The notes: generated from the sequence alone by a model not told the origin. A stretch of 17,952 bases of DNA from an uncultured Verrucomicrobia subdivision 3 bacterium (GCA_903847285.1 CAINDH010000271.1:1-17952); one strand, 5' to 3'. Positions 7,181 through 14,709 are shown, numbered from the stretch's first letter. Translations and numbers: made by a program.

Positions 7181-7531
7181 GAAAGGAAATCTTGCCGCAC
7201 GTTCACTGCGCGGGCAACTGCTAGATTTAATGGCGTTCAGTCGGCTGTTTTTATTGCGTCGCGCACAAGCTTAAAAATGTTGTGCATCTGCACGACAAAA
7301 CTGTGTGCGAACTCGCGCTCACCATCATCCACAGCGCGCCCAGTTGAAAGACGTTCAGGCGGTGTAACGAGATGCTGACGAAGCCGCTTTTCCCGCTTCG
7401 ATAATAACGCGGAGGATTTTAAGAACTCCTTGCTGGACAAGCCAAAAACCGGGATTTAAGGTCGCCTCCAATGAAAGTGTCAAATAACCAAAGTGTCGCT
7501 CGACAAATCTGGTAGGCATCTTCAAGTTCCC
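7181..7531. other. Intergenic stretch, no supported gene
   Basis: About 350 bases between the divergent tonB-like gene and the BamE-like gene. A minus-strand frame at 7237-7440 opens with TTG and has some gene-like codons near its end, but it matches nothing I know. A perfect direct repeat AAAGTGTC occurs at 7474-7481 and 7490-7497, 16 bases apart start to start, about 40 bases before the downstream ATG. It could be an operator or chance. Promoters for both flanking genes should lie here, but none stands out. Confidence 0.5.
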
Positions 7532-7825
7532 ATGAAACAAATAAGCAAAGTCTTGGTGGGTGGTTTTGGGTTAGTGGTTCTGGGGTTCTTGTGTTTCTTT
7601 GTGTTTGCTCATGCGGTTCCTAAAGACAAATTAAGCCGCATTTCAGTTGGCATGACACGGACCGAGGTTGAGAGTATTATTGGTGCGCCGGAATCCACCA
7701 GGCGTGAGAGTGGCGATTCCACGGCACTTTACCACGGCGGCTTTCAGCGATTGAAGTGGTGCAGCGTTGAGACACATTTTGGAGCGGATAGCAGAGTTTC
7801 AGGAAGTGTTTTCCATGACCATTGA
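7532..7825 (+). CDS. Small membrane-anchored BamE/SmpA-OmlA-like protein
   Basis: A 97-residue protein with an N-terminal membrane helix or uncleaved signal at about residues 7-28, followed by a small domain. RISVGMTRTEVESIIGAPE at 36-54 is the typical 'I..GMt..eV..ilG.P' opening of the BamE/SmpA-OmlA fold. The later strands (ALYHGG, then LKWCSVETHFG and the end VSGSVFHDH) fit its beta-hairpin. There is no lipobox cysteine, so it is not a standard BamE lipoprotein; a specialised envelope role is likely but unknown. The ATG at 7532 is chosen over an upstream start at 7493 because it directly precedes the helix. Base composition is visibly poorer in G+C than neighbouring genes, with many T-ending codons, suggesting separate origin. 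Confidence 0.65.
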   Translation: MKQISKVLVGGFGLVVLGFLCFFVFAHAVPKDKLSRISVGMTRTEVESIIGAPESTRRESGDSTALYHGGFQRLKWCSVETHFGADSRVSGSVFHDH

Positions 7826-7865
7826 GATGCCTAACCGTTAATCTACGAAAGGTTATCCGCAAATT

Positions 7866-7928
7866 CCACCGATGGACGCTGGTGGGGAGTTTTTATTTCG
7901 CGTTTATCTGCATCCATCTGCGGTTTGA
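7866..7928 (-). repeat. Dispersed intergenic repeat, copy B (inverted)
   Basis: Read on the plus strand it begins CCACCGATGGACGC (7866-7879) and ends CATCTGCGGTTTGA, the reverse complement of the layout in copies A and C. It lies 40 bases after the BamE-like gene and 27 bases before the 68-residue ORF. Its outer 14 bases are the perfect reverse complement of 8217-8230 in copy C. Confidence 0.65.
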
Positions 7929-7955
7929 AATTTGTGAACCAGTAGTTCCACCACT

Positions 7956-8162
7956 ATGAAATTAACCAACGACCGCTACGTCATCCTGCTTCGCTCCAAG
8001 TCCTCGGCCGAGCGGTATTACCGCGATGAGACTGGCTGGGTGAAAATTAGCACGCGCGGTCGGCTCTTCCGCGCCACCGCCGAGCAAGTCCTTAATCATC
8101 TTCTCCCGGTGCTCGCAGGACTCAAGCCCACGCTCACCGCCGAAGTAAAACATCGTGACTGA
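7956..8162 (+). CDS. Conserved-looking 68-residue protein, function unknown
   Basis: A short basic protein I cannot assign to a named family. It reads like real coding sequence: even hydrophobic spacing, mostly G/C-ending codons, and a compact alpha/beta pattern. A first strand (RYVILLRSK, residues 7-15), a YYRDETGWVKIS hairpin (21-32), a helix (ATAEQVLNHLLPVLAGL, 40-56) and a last strand (TLTAEVKHRD) are apparent. No signal peptide or membrane helix is present. The TGA stop is part of repeat copy C, and copy B lies 27 bases before the ATG, so the gene is wholly enclosed by inverted repeats. The ATG at 7956 lacks a Shine-Dalgarno sequence. A small regulatory or nucleic-acid-binding protein is possible but not shown. 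Confidence 0.6.
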   Translation: MKLTNDRYVILLRSKSSAERYYRDETGWVKISTRGRLFRATAEQVLNHLLPVLAGLKPTLTAEVKHRD

Positions 8163-8230
8163 ACCGCCGATGACCGCCGATGACCGCAGGTGACTTGATT
8201 GAAAAGTTCTTTATCGGCGTCCATCGGTGG
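8159..8230 (+). repeat. Dispersed intergenic repeat, copy C
   Basis: It begins CTGAACCGCCGATG, overlapping the stop codon of the 68-residue ORF, contains a doubled GATGACCGC motif (8168-8187) and ends GCGTCCATCGGTGG. Same orientation as copy A and opposite to copy B. The internal duplication suggests slippage or a degenerate tandem unit. Confidence 0.6.
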
Positions 8231-8326
8231 TTCAAGTTTTCGCTCCGCAATTTCAGCCCTATATTCGCCAATGGCGGTGCAGCCACCGCTGAATTTTGGA
8301 TTAATATGGTAGTGCATAATGAAACA

Positions 8327-8464
8327 TCAGGCAAACATATCAGCAGGCGGCGGCCCGTCTGGATATTCCTGCCGTGCGTTGATGATCGTGTCCAAATCGG
8401 CGGCGGCATCGGGGTCGGCGGTTTCCCCGACGACGACAACCAATAGCCTGCGGGCGACGACCAT
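8327..8464 (-). CDS. Possible 45-residue acidic protein or gene remnant
   Basis: A short minus-strand frame starting ATG at 8464 (MVVARRLLVVVVGETADPDA) and ending TGA at 8327-8329. Its codons are strikingly gene-like (GTC, GCC, GAC, ATC, CCG runs), and the product has a hydrophobic strand followed by an acidic, proline-containing tail (NARQEYPDGPPPADMFA). Translation upstream of the ATG stays open for only 11 further codons to a TAG, so it may be either a genuine microprotein or the 3' scrap of a decayed gene. No family recognised; no ribosome-binding site. Confidence 0.3.
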   Translation of the reverse strand: MVVARRLLVVVVGETADPDAAADLDTIINARQEYPDGPPPADMFA

Positions 8465-8692
8465 CACGATAGTGCTGGCGAAAATTCTTGCCCAGCGCGG
8501 CTATCCGCACTGGGGCTTGAATGAATGAATGGTCGCAGAGAATTTGGATTGCCATCGGCCACGCACGCGACGGATTAGTCTAATTTTGTTTCCACTCCCC
8601 GCAGCGGGAGAGGAAGCTGGAAAACCATGGCGCGCGATGCCGTTTGCTGGAAATGAATTTCTCGCTGAACCACAACAACACACAAAACACAC

Positions 8693-8712
8693 CTTGCCAC
8701 ATTCGCGGCAAG
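8693..8712. promoter_or_regulatory. Inverted repeat before the regulator gene
   Basis: CTTGCC (8693-8698) and GGCAAG (8707-8712) are perfect complements with an eight-base loop, ending 15 bases before the GTG at 8728. It could be an operator for autoregulation by the AraC-type protein or an RNA hairpin; AraC proteins more often bind direct repeats, so this is weak. Confidence 0.25.
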
Positions 8713-8727
8713 TATTAACCTGAAGGC

Positions 8728-9612
8728 GTGTTCCAAGCTAAGAACAACCAACTGATGGAGCGGTTCTCCCGCACGCAGATTTTTCAGGACTACGAGCGCG
8801 CGTTTACCGACACGACGGGCCTGCCGCTTACACTACGCCCGGTAGAGACATGGCAACCGGTGCATCGCGGGCGAAAAAATGAAAATCCTTTCTGCGCGCT
8901 CATGGCGCAGAGCAGCCGGACTTGCGCGGCATGTCTGGAGTCGCAGCAAAAACTCGTGGGCCCCGGACGCGAGGCGCGATCCGCCACCTGCTTCGCCGGA
9001 TTGTGCGACACCGCGGTGCCGGTGCAGGTGGATAATAAAACCATCGGTTACTTGCAGACCGGCCAAGTGTTGCTGAAGAAGCCGACGAAAGCGCAGTTTG
9101 CCCGCACGACGAAGACGATTGTGGACTGGGGACTGAATGTAGACCTGCGCGCGGTGGAGGAAGCTTATTTTCACACGCGCGTCATCAAGCCCCCACAATA
9201 CGAGGCGATGATACGCCTACTGACCATTTTTGCCGAACACCTCGCGCTGGTTTGCAACCAGATTCTGGTGCAGGAACAAACTGCGGAGCCGCCAAAAATC
9301 ACGAAGGCAAAAGAATTCATCCGCGACCATCAGGGCGAAGATATTTCGCTTGGCGACGTGGCGCGCGCGGTGAACACCAGCACGTTTTATTTTTGCAAGA
9401 TGTTCAAGCAGGCCACGGGCATCAACTTCACTGACCATCTGTCCCGCGTGCGCATTGAGAAGGCAAAAATTCTTTTACTGAACCCGAACCACCGCGTCAG
9501 CGAGGTGGCTTATGAAGTGGGCTTCCAGTCGCTAACTCACTTCAACCGCGTCTTCCGCAAACTATGCGGCGTGTCGCCGACGGATTACCGCGAGAAGTTG
9601 CCAAAGGCGTAA
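8728..9612 (+). CDS. PocR-domain AraC-family transcriptional regulator
   Basis: A two-part regulator of 294 residues from the GTG at 8728, or 285 from the ATG at 8755; I cannot decide, as neither has a well-spaced ribosome-binding site. Residues about 17-185 form a PocR ligand-sensing domain with its cysteine set: Cys56 (FCALM), Cys66 and Cys69 (TCAACLESQ), Cys88 and Cys93 (TCFAGLCD), which in this family bind a metal or respond to small hydrocarbon ligands. Residues 190-290 are an AraC DNA-binding domain with two helix-turn-helix units, DISLGDVARAVNTSTFYFCK at about 205-224 and VSEVAYEVGFQSLTHFNRVF at about 258-277, ending in the usual GVSPTDYR. It reads in the same direction as the surface-glycan genes that begin 87 bases later and may control them. 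The ligand is unknown. Confidence 0.88.
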   Translation: MFQAKNNQLMERFSRTQIFQDYERAFTDTTGLPLTLRPVETWQPVHRGRKNENPFCALMAQSSRTCAACLESQQKLVGPGREARSATCFAGLCDTAVPVQVDNKTIGYLQTGQVLLKKPTKAQFARTTKTIVDWGLNVDLRAVEEAYFHTRVIKPPQYEAMIRLLTIFAEHLALVCNQILVQEQTAEPPKITKAKEFIRDHQGEDISLGDVARAVNTSTFYFCKMFKQATGINFTDHLSRVRIEKAKILLLNPNHRVSEVAYEVGFQSLTHFNRVFRKLCGVSPTDYREKLPKA

Positions 9613-9699
9613 ACTCGCTCACGGATAAACTCGCGGCCGGCCACGAGGGAAGCGCTTTGACATTGAATTGCCGCCCGCCTTTGCGCCAGACTGCCGCCC

Positions 9700-10896
9700 A
9701 TGTTTGCCCGCCTGCTTCAACGCTGGGAAGTGTCCACCAGTTCCGGCAGCCATTTTCAGGTGCTGGATGGCTTGCGCGGCGTGGCCATTCTGTTGGTCGT
9801 CGCCTTTCACACGCTTTACACGAATCCCGCGCATGGCGTGCTGGCGCGTGTAGCGGGCTATATTATCTCGGCGGGCTGGATGGGGGTGCCAATTTTTTTT
9901 GTGCTGTCCGGCTTTCTGATTTCGTATCCGTTTTTTCTGAAACGCGCCACCGATCCGCATTTCTGGTATCAGCGCGGTTATGCCCGACGCCGGCTTGGAA
10001 AAATCATTCCGCCATTTTACCTCTCGCTCGTTTTATTTCTGGGTTTTTATTGGTGGCAATTTCGTGACCCGGGTTATTTCCACTCGGCCTGGATGTGGGC
10101 GCTGGGACTGGGCAATTTCATGTCCATCTCGCCCAACTTGAACGGTGTCTATTGGAGTCTGATCGTGGAATCGCATTTCTACATCTTGCTGCCGGTGCTG
10201 TTCTGGCTCACGCGCGGGCGCACGGTGAAGACCACGGCTGGTTTTATTTTCGTCCTGCTGTTCGCCATTCCGCTGCTGGTGCGACATTTCACCTGGCCGG
10301 CGGACATGACGGTATTGCCGGATTACCACACGGAACTATTTACCCAAGTCTGGCTGAAATTGCGGCGCTTTCCCTGTGAGTTGGATTACTTCGGTTATGG
10401 CGTTGCCTTCGCTGGGATTTATGTCGGGCTGACGAAAGGCGAAGAAAAAAATCGGCTGGAGGTATTGGGCTTACTGGGATATGTGGGTGTGTTGCTGATG
10501 GCGGTGACGTTGCTGGACCAAGGTCTATGGGTGAAGTATTTCGACCTACGCGCATATCCAACGCGCTGGAGCATTGAATTTGCCCACCTGATGCCCGCCG
10601 TATCCGCGATGCTGTTGTTGTTTTTTGTGTTTGATGCCCGGAGCGTGGGCGCGCGAATCTTGAGTTCCGGGCCGCTGCGCTTCATTGGCGTCATCAGCTT
10701 TGAATGGTTTTTGTTTCACGGCCCCATCGTCGGATGGTTTCATGAACACACCGGCCCCAGCCACGGCAGCCTATTGGCCTATGCGTGGCGGACAGTAGTG
10801 CCGTTGACCTTGACGCTAGTTTTTTCTGCGCTGGTTTACCGGTATTTTTCCTTGCCGATTTTGAAACGGGTGCGGAACAGCTTGCAACCAAGTTGA
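9700..10896 (+). CDS. Membrane acyltransferase, acyltransferase-3 family (first of two)
   Basis: A 398-residue polytopic membrane protein of the family that moves acetyl or other acyl groups onto surface sugars (O-antigen, exopolysaccharide, Nod-factor type). Family marks are LDGLRGVAILLVVAFH at residues 22-37 with conserved Arg26 and catalytic His37, FFVLSGFLI at 66-74, RRLGKIIPPFY at 97-107 and VYWSLIVESHFY at 150-161 with Trp152 and Glu157. About ten membrane helices follow one another. Length is normal. It starts the glycan operon, and the next gene begins four bases after its stop, so they are translated together. Acyl donor and acceptor are not visible from sequence. Confidence 0.88.
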   Translation: MFARLLQRWEVSTSSGSHFQVLDGLRGVAILLVVAFHTLYTNPAHGVLARVAGYIISAGWMGVPIFFVLSGFLISYPFFLKRATDPHFWYQRGYARRRLGKIIPPFYLSLVLFLGFYWWQFRDPGYFHSAWMWALGLGNFMSISPNLNGVYWSLIVESHFYILLPVLFWLTRGRTVKTTAGFIFVLLFAIPLLVRHFTWPADMTVLPDYHTELFTQVWLKLRRFPCELDYFGYGVAFAGIYVGLTKGEEKNRLEVLGLLGYVGVLLMAVTLLDQGLWVKYFDLRAYPTRWSIEFAHLMPAVSAMLLLFFVFDARSVGARILSSGPLRFIGVISFEWFLFHGPIVGWFHEHTGPSHGSLLAYAWRTVVPLTLTLVFSALVYRYFSLPILKRVRNSLQPS

Positions 10897-10900
10897 ACCA

Positions 10901-12058
10901 GTGACCTCCCGGCCAAAACATTTCTACGCGCTCGACAACTTGCGCGGCCTCGCAGCCCTGCTGGTCGTGATTTATCATTGGGGTAATTTTTTATATGACG
11001 GGCGCAGCCCGTTTCATGGCGACCCGCACCAATTACCATTCTATGCCATCTTGCGACCGGTCTATGAACAGGGGTTGATGGCCGTGGATTTATTTTTCTG
11101 CCTCTCTGGATTTATTTTTTTCTGGCTGTATGCCCAAGCCATCGCCGAAAAAAAAGTCACCTTCATACAGTTTGCGAGTTTGCGGTTTTCACGGCTCTAC
11201 CCGTTGCATTTCGTCACGCTGCTAGCGGCGGCGGGCGCCACCTATGCCATCCGCCATCTGGACGGCAGTTATTGGGGCGATGCGGGCTACAATGACTGGT
11301 ATCATTTCGTGTTACAGATTTTCTTCGCCTCGAACTGGGGCTGGGAGGATGGGGTTTCATTCAACGGCCCGATCTGGTCTGTTTCCGTGGAGGTATGGCT
11401 CTATCTCATGTTTTTTTCGCTTTGCCGACTCCGCTTAACGGACTGGAAACTAGTCCTCGGCTACAGCTTGATGGGGGTGCTCCTCATGCAAAATGATTCC
11501 TGGCTGGTCGGCAAAGGCATCCTTGGTTTTTTCATGGGCGGGCTGGCGTTTAAATGCTTCCACCACATTCAGACACGCGATATCCCGGTGCGCGACATTG
11601 TGCTGGCACTGGGTGTGATTTGGATTTTTTTTCCGGTGAACTACTCGATGGGTTTTGCCTACCGGGCTTGGTATCACCTCGGCATCACGCCGGATCATGA
11701 CCTCATTGGCCAGACGATTCGGCTACTGACGACTTACTCCTACGACCTGTTCCTCTTTCCCGCGACTCTGGTGTTGCTGGCGCTCTGGGAAACCAAGCGC
11801 GGCACTCTGGGCCGGCGTCTGGCGTTTTTGGGCAACATCAGCTACTCCTCCTATCTCCTACATTTTCCGCTGCAACTACTGGTCATCATCCTCGCCATCA
11901 AGTGCGGCTGGCCCAAGTCAATCTTCACCAACCCGGCGGCGCTGCTGGTTTTTCTTGGGCTGGTCATTGGCGTTTCGCTGGCAAGCTATCACTGGTTTGA
12001 AAAACCAATGCAGCACTGGCTGCGAAAAAAAATGCTATCCAGCGACCGCCCGCGTTAG
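10901..12058 (+). CDS. Membrane acyltransferase, acyltransferase-3 family (second of two)
   Basis: A 385-residue relative of the preceding protein, starting at a GTG four bases after its stop. Family marks are LDNLRGLAALLVVIYH at residues 11-26 with Arg15 and His26, FFCLSGFIFFWLY at 65-77, RFSRLYPLHF at 95-104 and PIWSVSVEVWLYL at 157-169 with Trp159 and Glu164. The two neighbours share only the family signature; overall they differ clearly, so this is not a recent duplication. Two distinct acyltransferases in tandem suggest two acyl modifications, or two acceptor positions, on one glycan. The end (YHWFEKPMQHWL) matches the usual C-terminal helix motif of the family. Confidence 0.88.
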   Translation: MTSRPKHFYALDNLRGLAALLVVIYHWGNFLYDGRSPFHGDPHQLPFYAILRPVYEQGLMAVDLFFCLSGFIFFWLYAQAIAEKKVTFIQFASLRFSRLYPLHFVTLLAAAGATYAIRHLDGSYWGDAGYNDWYHFVLQIFFASNWGWEDGVSFNGPIWSVSVEVWLYLMFFSLCRLRLTDWKLVLGYSLMGVLLMQNDSWLVGKGILGFFMGGLAFKCFHHIQTRDIPVRDIVLALGVIWIFFPVNYSMGFAYRAWYHLGITPDHDLIGQTIRLLTTYSYDLFLFPATLVLLALWETKRGTLGRRLAFLGNISYSSYLLHFPLQLLVIILAIKCGWPKSIFTNPAALLVFLGLVIGVSLASYHWFEKPMQHWLRKKMLSSDRPR

Positions 12059-12145
12059 AAATTTGGCAACCCAGCCCGGCATATTTCCGGTTGCGGGAGC
12101 CGCCCGACGCGCTTACTTTGGCGCGGTTAAATTTTATTAAACACC

Positions 12146-13690
12146 GTGACCAATCCCGCCCTCGCCATCCGCGCCCTGGTAACTTACGCGATTTGCATTC
12201 CGCTCGCGATGATCGTGGGGTGGATGCTGTGCAATCCGTTGGATTACGGCTCGCTGGGATTCTTCGGCCTCATCGCGATGCTCATCGTTTCGCCGGTGCT
12301 GATCAAATGGAATTACCAGTTGATGTTTTTTGGGTTGGGCAGCCCGATTTACTGCTTCTTTCTTCAAGGAAATCCGCCACTGTCGCAGGTTGCGGTCATC
12401 TTGTGTCTGGGCATCGCCATCTTGGATCGCACGATGAACAGCAATAAGCGCTTCGTTTCACCCGCGCTGCTGACCTGGCCGTTTTTATTTACGATTGCGA
12501 TGGTCCTTACCACGGCGGAACTCACCGGCGGCATCGGCCTCAAGGCATTGGGTGGCGACGTGGCGGGCGGAAAAAAATACATCGCGCTGTTCATCGGCTG
12601 CGCCACGTTTTTTGCGATGACCTCGCGCTACATTCCCAAATCGCAGCGTAACTTTTATGTCTTGCTGTTTTTTCTGCCAGGCACGCTGCAGCTCGTGAGT
12701 GACTTGTTCCGCTTTCTGCCCCCTCCGTTGAATTATATCAACCTGCTGATTCCCCCCTCGCAAGCAGCAGCCACCACTGGCGAATTCTCGTTTAGCACGG
12801 CCCGATTAGCCTCCTTCGCTGGTTCCGCCGGGGCCATTGCAAATTTTATGCTGGCCAAATACGGGCTGCGCGGCATCTTGCGCGGCGACCGCCCCTTGCG
12901 TTTCGGCCTGTTTTTCCTGATGCTGGTGCTGACGATGATGGGTGGATACCGCATCACGCTCGTCAGCTATCTCATGATGCTGACCATGTTGTTTTTCGTC
13001 GAAGGTTTGCACCGAACGCGGTATTTGATGGTGGCCATCATGGTCGCAGTGACCACCGCCACATTGCTGGTTCCCACCGCCAAACATCTGCCAATGACAT
13101 TTCAGCGCACGCTGAGCTTTGTGCCGCTGTTGGAATTAGATCAAGAAGTAAGGATGGATGCCGAAGGCAGCACCAAGTGGCGCGAAGATATGTGGCGTGA
13201 TCTTTGGCCGCAAGTGCCCCAATACCTGTTGCTGGGCAAAGGCTATGCCATGTCTCGCGAAGATATGATGATGACTGGCGACAGTGTTTTAGCTAACGGA
13301 TTGGCTGCCAAAATGGACGGCAGCCAGAATTCGCTGGCCATTTCCGGTGACTACCACAACGGCCCGCTCTCCACCCTCATGCCGTTTGGCGTCTGGGGCG
13401 CCATCAGTTATTTTTGGGTCACATTGGCCATTCTGTATGTCGCGTATCGCAACTTTAAATATGGAGACGCAGAATTAAAGACGGTGAATACTTTTCTGCT
13501 GGTCATGTGCATCCAGCGCTTCATCGGATATTTTATTCTTTTCGGTGCCTATTCATCCGACATAGGCACATTTGCCTACATAGCCGGCTTCAGCATTGCG
13601 CTCAACTGGGGCATCTGCGCACCCAAACGGGAGGCAGTCGTCGTGCCGCGTATCAAACCCCTGCCGCACCCGCGGCTGTTGTCCACCTGA
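12146..13690 (+). CDS. O-antigen ligase/polymerase-like membrane protein (Wzy_C type)
   Basis: A 514-residue protein with about 11-12 membrane helices. The features of the O-antigen ligase (WaaL) and Wzy polymerase superfamily are present: a conserved arginine after a Gly pair (GGYRITLVSYL, Arg269), a large periplasmic loop before the C-terminal helices (about 318-405) with GKGYAMS, and His404-Asn405 in YHNGPLSTLMPFGVWG at 403-418, the typical 'HN...l...G..G' box. It would join or polymerise lipid-linked sugars at the outer face of the inner membrane. Start is a GTG at 12146, 87 bases after the acyltransferase gene; a long T/A-rich leader precedes it. Ligase versus polymerase cannot be told from this sequence. 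Confidence 0.8.
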   Translation: MTNPALAIRALVTYAICIPLAMIVGWMLCNPLDYGSLGFFGLIAMLIVSPVLIKWNYQLMFFGLGSPIYCFFLQGNPPLSQVAVILCLGIAILDRTMNSNKRFVSPALLTWPFLFTIAMVLTTAELTGGIGLKALGGDVAGGKKYIALFIGCATFFAMTSRYIPKSQRNFYVLLFFLPGTLQLVSDLFRFLPPPLNYINLLIPPSQAAATTGEFSFSTARLASFAGSAGAIANFMLAKYGLRGILRGDRPLRFGLFFLMLVLTMMGGYRITLVSYLMMLTMLFFVEGLHRTRYLMVAIMVAVTTATLLVPTAKHLPMTFQRTLSFVPLLELDQEVRMDAEGSTKWREDMWRDLWPQVPQYLLLGKGYAMSREDMMMTGDSVLANGLAAKMDGSQNSLAISGDYHNGPLSTLMPFGVWGAISYFWVTLAILYVAYRNFKYGDAELKTVNTFLLVMCIQRFIGYFILFGAYSSDIGTFAYIAGFSIALNWGICAPKREAVVVPRIKPLPHPRLLST

Positions 13691-13695
13691 CCCGC

Positions 13696-14682
13696 GTGAA
13701 ACCCCGCCTGCTTGTCCTGCAATTCTGGGGGCTTGGCGACCTCGTCATCGCCACGCCATTTCTCCGCGCCGCGTCCGAACGCTTTGCCGTCACGCTCGTC
13801 GCCAAACCCTTCGCCGAAGAACTTCACCCTCGCCTATGGCCTGACATTAAGATTGAAACTTTCAACGCCCCCTGGACCGCCTTCGAGGGCAAGTATCATC
13901 TCTGGCGCTGGCCCTGGCTGGAAATGTCGCGCCTCCGCCATCGGCTCATCGCCGAAAAATTCGACTATGCCGTCTCCGCCCGCTGGGATCCGCGCGACCA
14001 CTATTTCCTCAAAGCCTCCGGCGCGGCCGAACGCATCGGCTTCTCGCGCCTGAAAAGCGACCGCTACCTCACGCAATGCCTTACACGCCCCGGCCTGCTC
14101 GCACATCATTACGACTACTGGCGCGAGGCTGGCCGCATTCTTGGTCTGAATTTGCCGGCGCGACAGGATTTAATTTTATCCCCGCGCCAACATCAGTCCG
14201 TTGCGCTCGTCCACTCCGGTGCGCGCCTGCCGGCGCGCGTCTGGCCGCTGGAAAATTTTCAAAAAATCGCCGCGCAGCTCCGCCAAAAAAACTTTGCCGT
14301 GCAAATCGCCTGCGACCCGGATCAAGTCGCGTGGTGGCAAAGTCACGGTGAAAATCCGGCCTGCCCGCGCACCGTTGCCGAACTGCTCACGCATATTGAT
14401 CGCGCGGGAATTTTCATCGGCAACTGCTCCGGCCCCGGCCATCTCGCCGCCATCTGCGGCGTGCCGACGTTCACCCTCTACGGCCCTTCCATGCCCGAAT
14501 GGTTCGTGCCGCTGCATCCGGCCGCGGAAGTTTTTGAAGGTAAAGCCTGCCCCTATCGCCCCTGCTCCGACTACTGCCGCTTTGAAAAACCGTTTTGCCT
14601 GCACGACCTGAAGGCCGAAGAAGTCTGGCCCCGCGTAGAAAAATTTGCCGGCCGGCACCTGACGATGCCGGCCGTGGTCTGA
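13696..14682 (+). CDS. Glycosyltransferase family 9 (heptosyltransferase-like)
   Basis: A 328-residue cytoplasmic enzyme of the GT9 fold, which adds heptose or a similar sugar to lipopolysaccharide core. The N-terminal box is LQFWGLGDLVIATPFLRA at residues 8-25. The sugar-nucleotide site is IFIGNCSGPGHLAA at 239-252, followed by GVPTFTLYGPSMPEWF and a cysteine cluster near 285-301 (Cys285, 290, 294, 301). In most relatives the site reads D-S-G; here Asn-Cys-Ser-Gly replaces it, which may alter donor choice. The GTG at 13696 is five bases after the previous stop, giving coupling and starting directly before the first strand. The frame is open further upstream but overlaps the preceding gene. 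Last gene of the operon. Confidence 0.85.
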   Translation: MKPRLLVLQFWGLGDLVIATPFLRAASERFAVTLVAKPFAEELHPRLWPDIKIETFNAPWTAFEGKYHLWRWPWLEMSRLRHRLIAEKFDYAVSARWDPRDHYFLKASGAAERIGFSRLKSDRYLTQCLTRPGLLAHHYDYWREAGRILGLNLPARQDLILSPRQHQSVALVHSGARLPARVWPLENFQKIAAQLRQKNFAVQIACDPDQVAWWQSHGENPACPRTVAELLTHIDRAGIFIGNCSGPGHLAAICGVPTFTLYGPSMPEWFVPLHPAAEVFEGKACPYRPCSDYCRFEKPFCLHDLKAEEVWPRVEKFAGRHLTMPAVV

Positions 14683-14709
14683 ACCGTTAAATTTCCAACA
14701 CGGTAAAAT

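Larger units (their letters stand above)
7866..8230. mobile_element. Possible small-ORF cassette bounded by inverted repeats
   Basis: Copies B and C of the intergenic repeat face each other around the 68-residue ORF. Their outer ends form a perfect 14-base inverted repeat (CCACCGATGGACGC at 7866-7879, its complement at 8217-8230), and their inner ends (CATCTGCGGTTTGA and CTGAACCGCCGATG) are also imperfect complements. The 365-base unit therefore resembles a transposon-like or MITE-like cassette. No transposase and no flanking target-site duplication is visible, so mobility is inference only. Confidence 0.3.
8231..8727. other. Gene-poor stretch with hairpins
   Basis: About 500 bases before the regulator gene. 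Apart from a possible 45-residue minus-strand ORF (8327-8464) I see no convincing gene. A nested hairpin at 8589-8623 pairs TTTCCA with TGGAAA outside and CTCCC with GGGAG inside, around CGCAGC. It has no T-run, so it looks more like a palindromic intergenic repeat than a terminator. A second hairpin sits at 8693-8712. The upstream control region of the regulator must lie here. Confidence 0.5.

Noticed and set aside
7237..7440. Minus-strand 67-codon frame between the tonB-like and BamE-like genes
   Set aside because: TTG start, no ribosome-binding site, first half has non-gene-like codons, and no recognisable family.
12108..12126. CGCGC...GCGCG stem before the O-antigen ligase-like gene
   Set aside because: Short stem and the following A/T stretch is not a T-run; could as well be chance in G+C-rich DNA.
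14683..14709. ACCGT...ACGGT inverted repeat between convergent glycosyltransferase and fabG
   Set aside because: Five pairs only, no T-run on either side; too weak to call a terminator.
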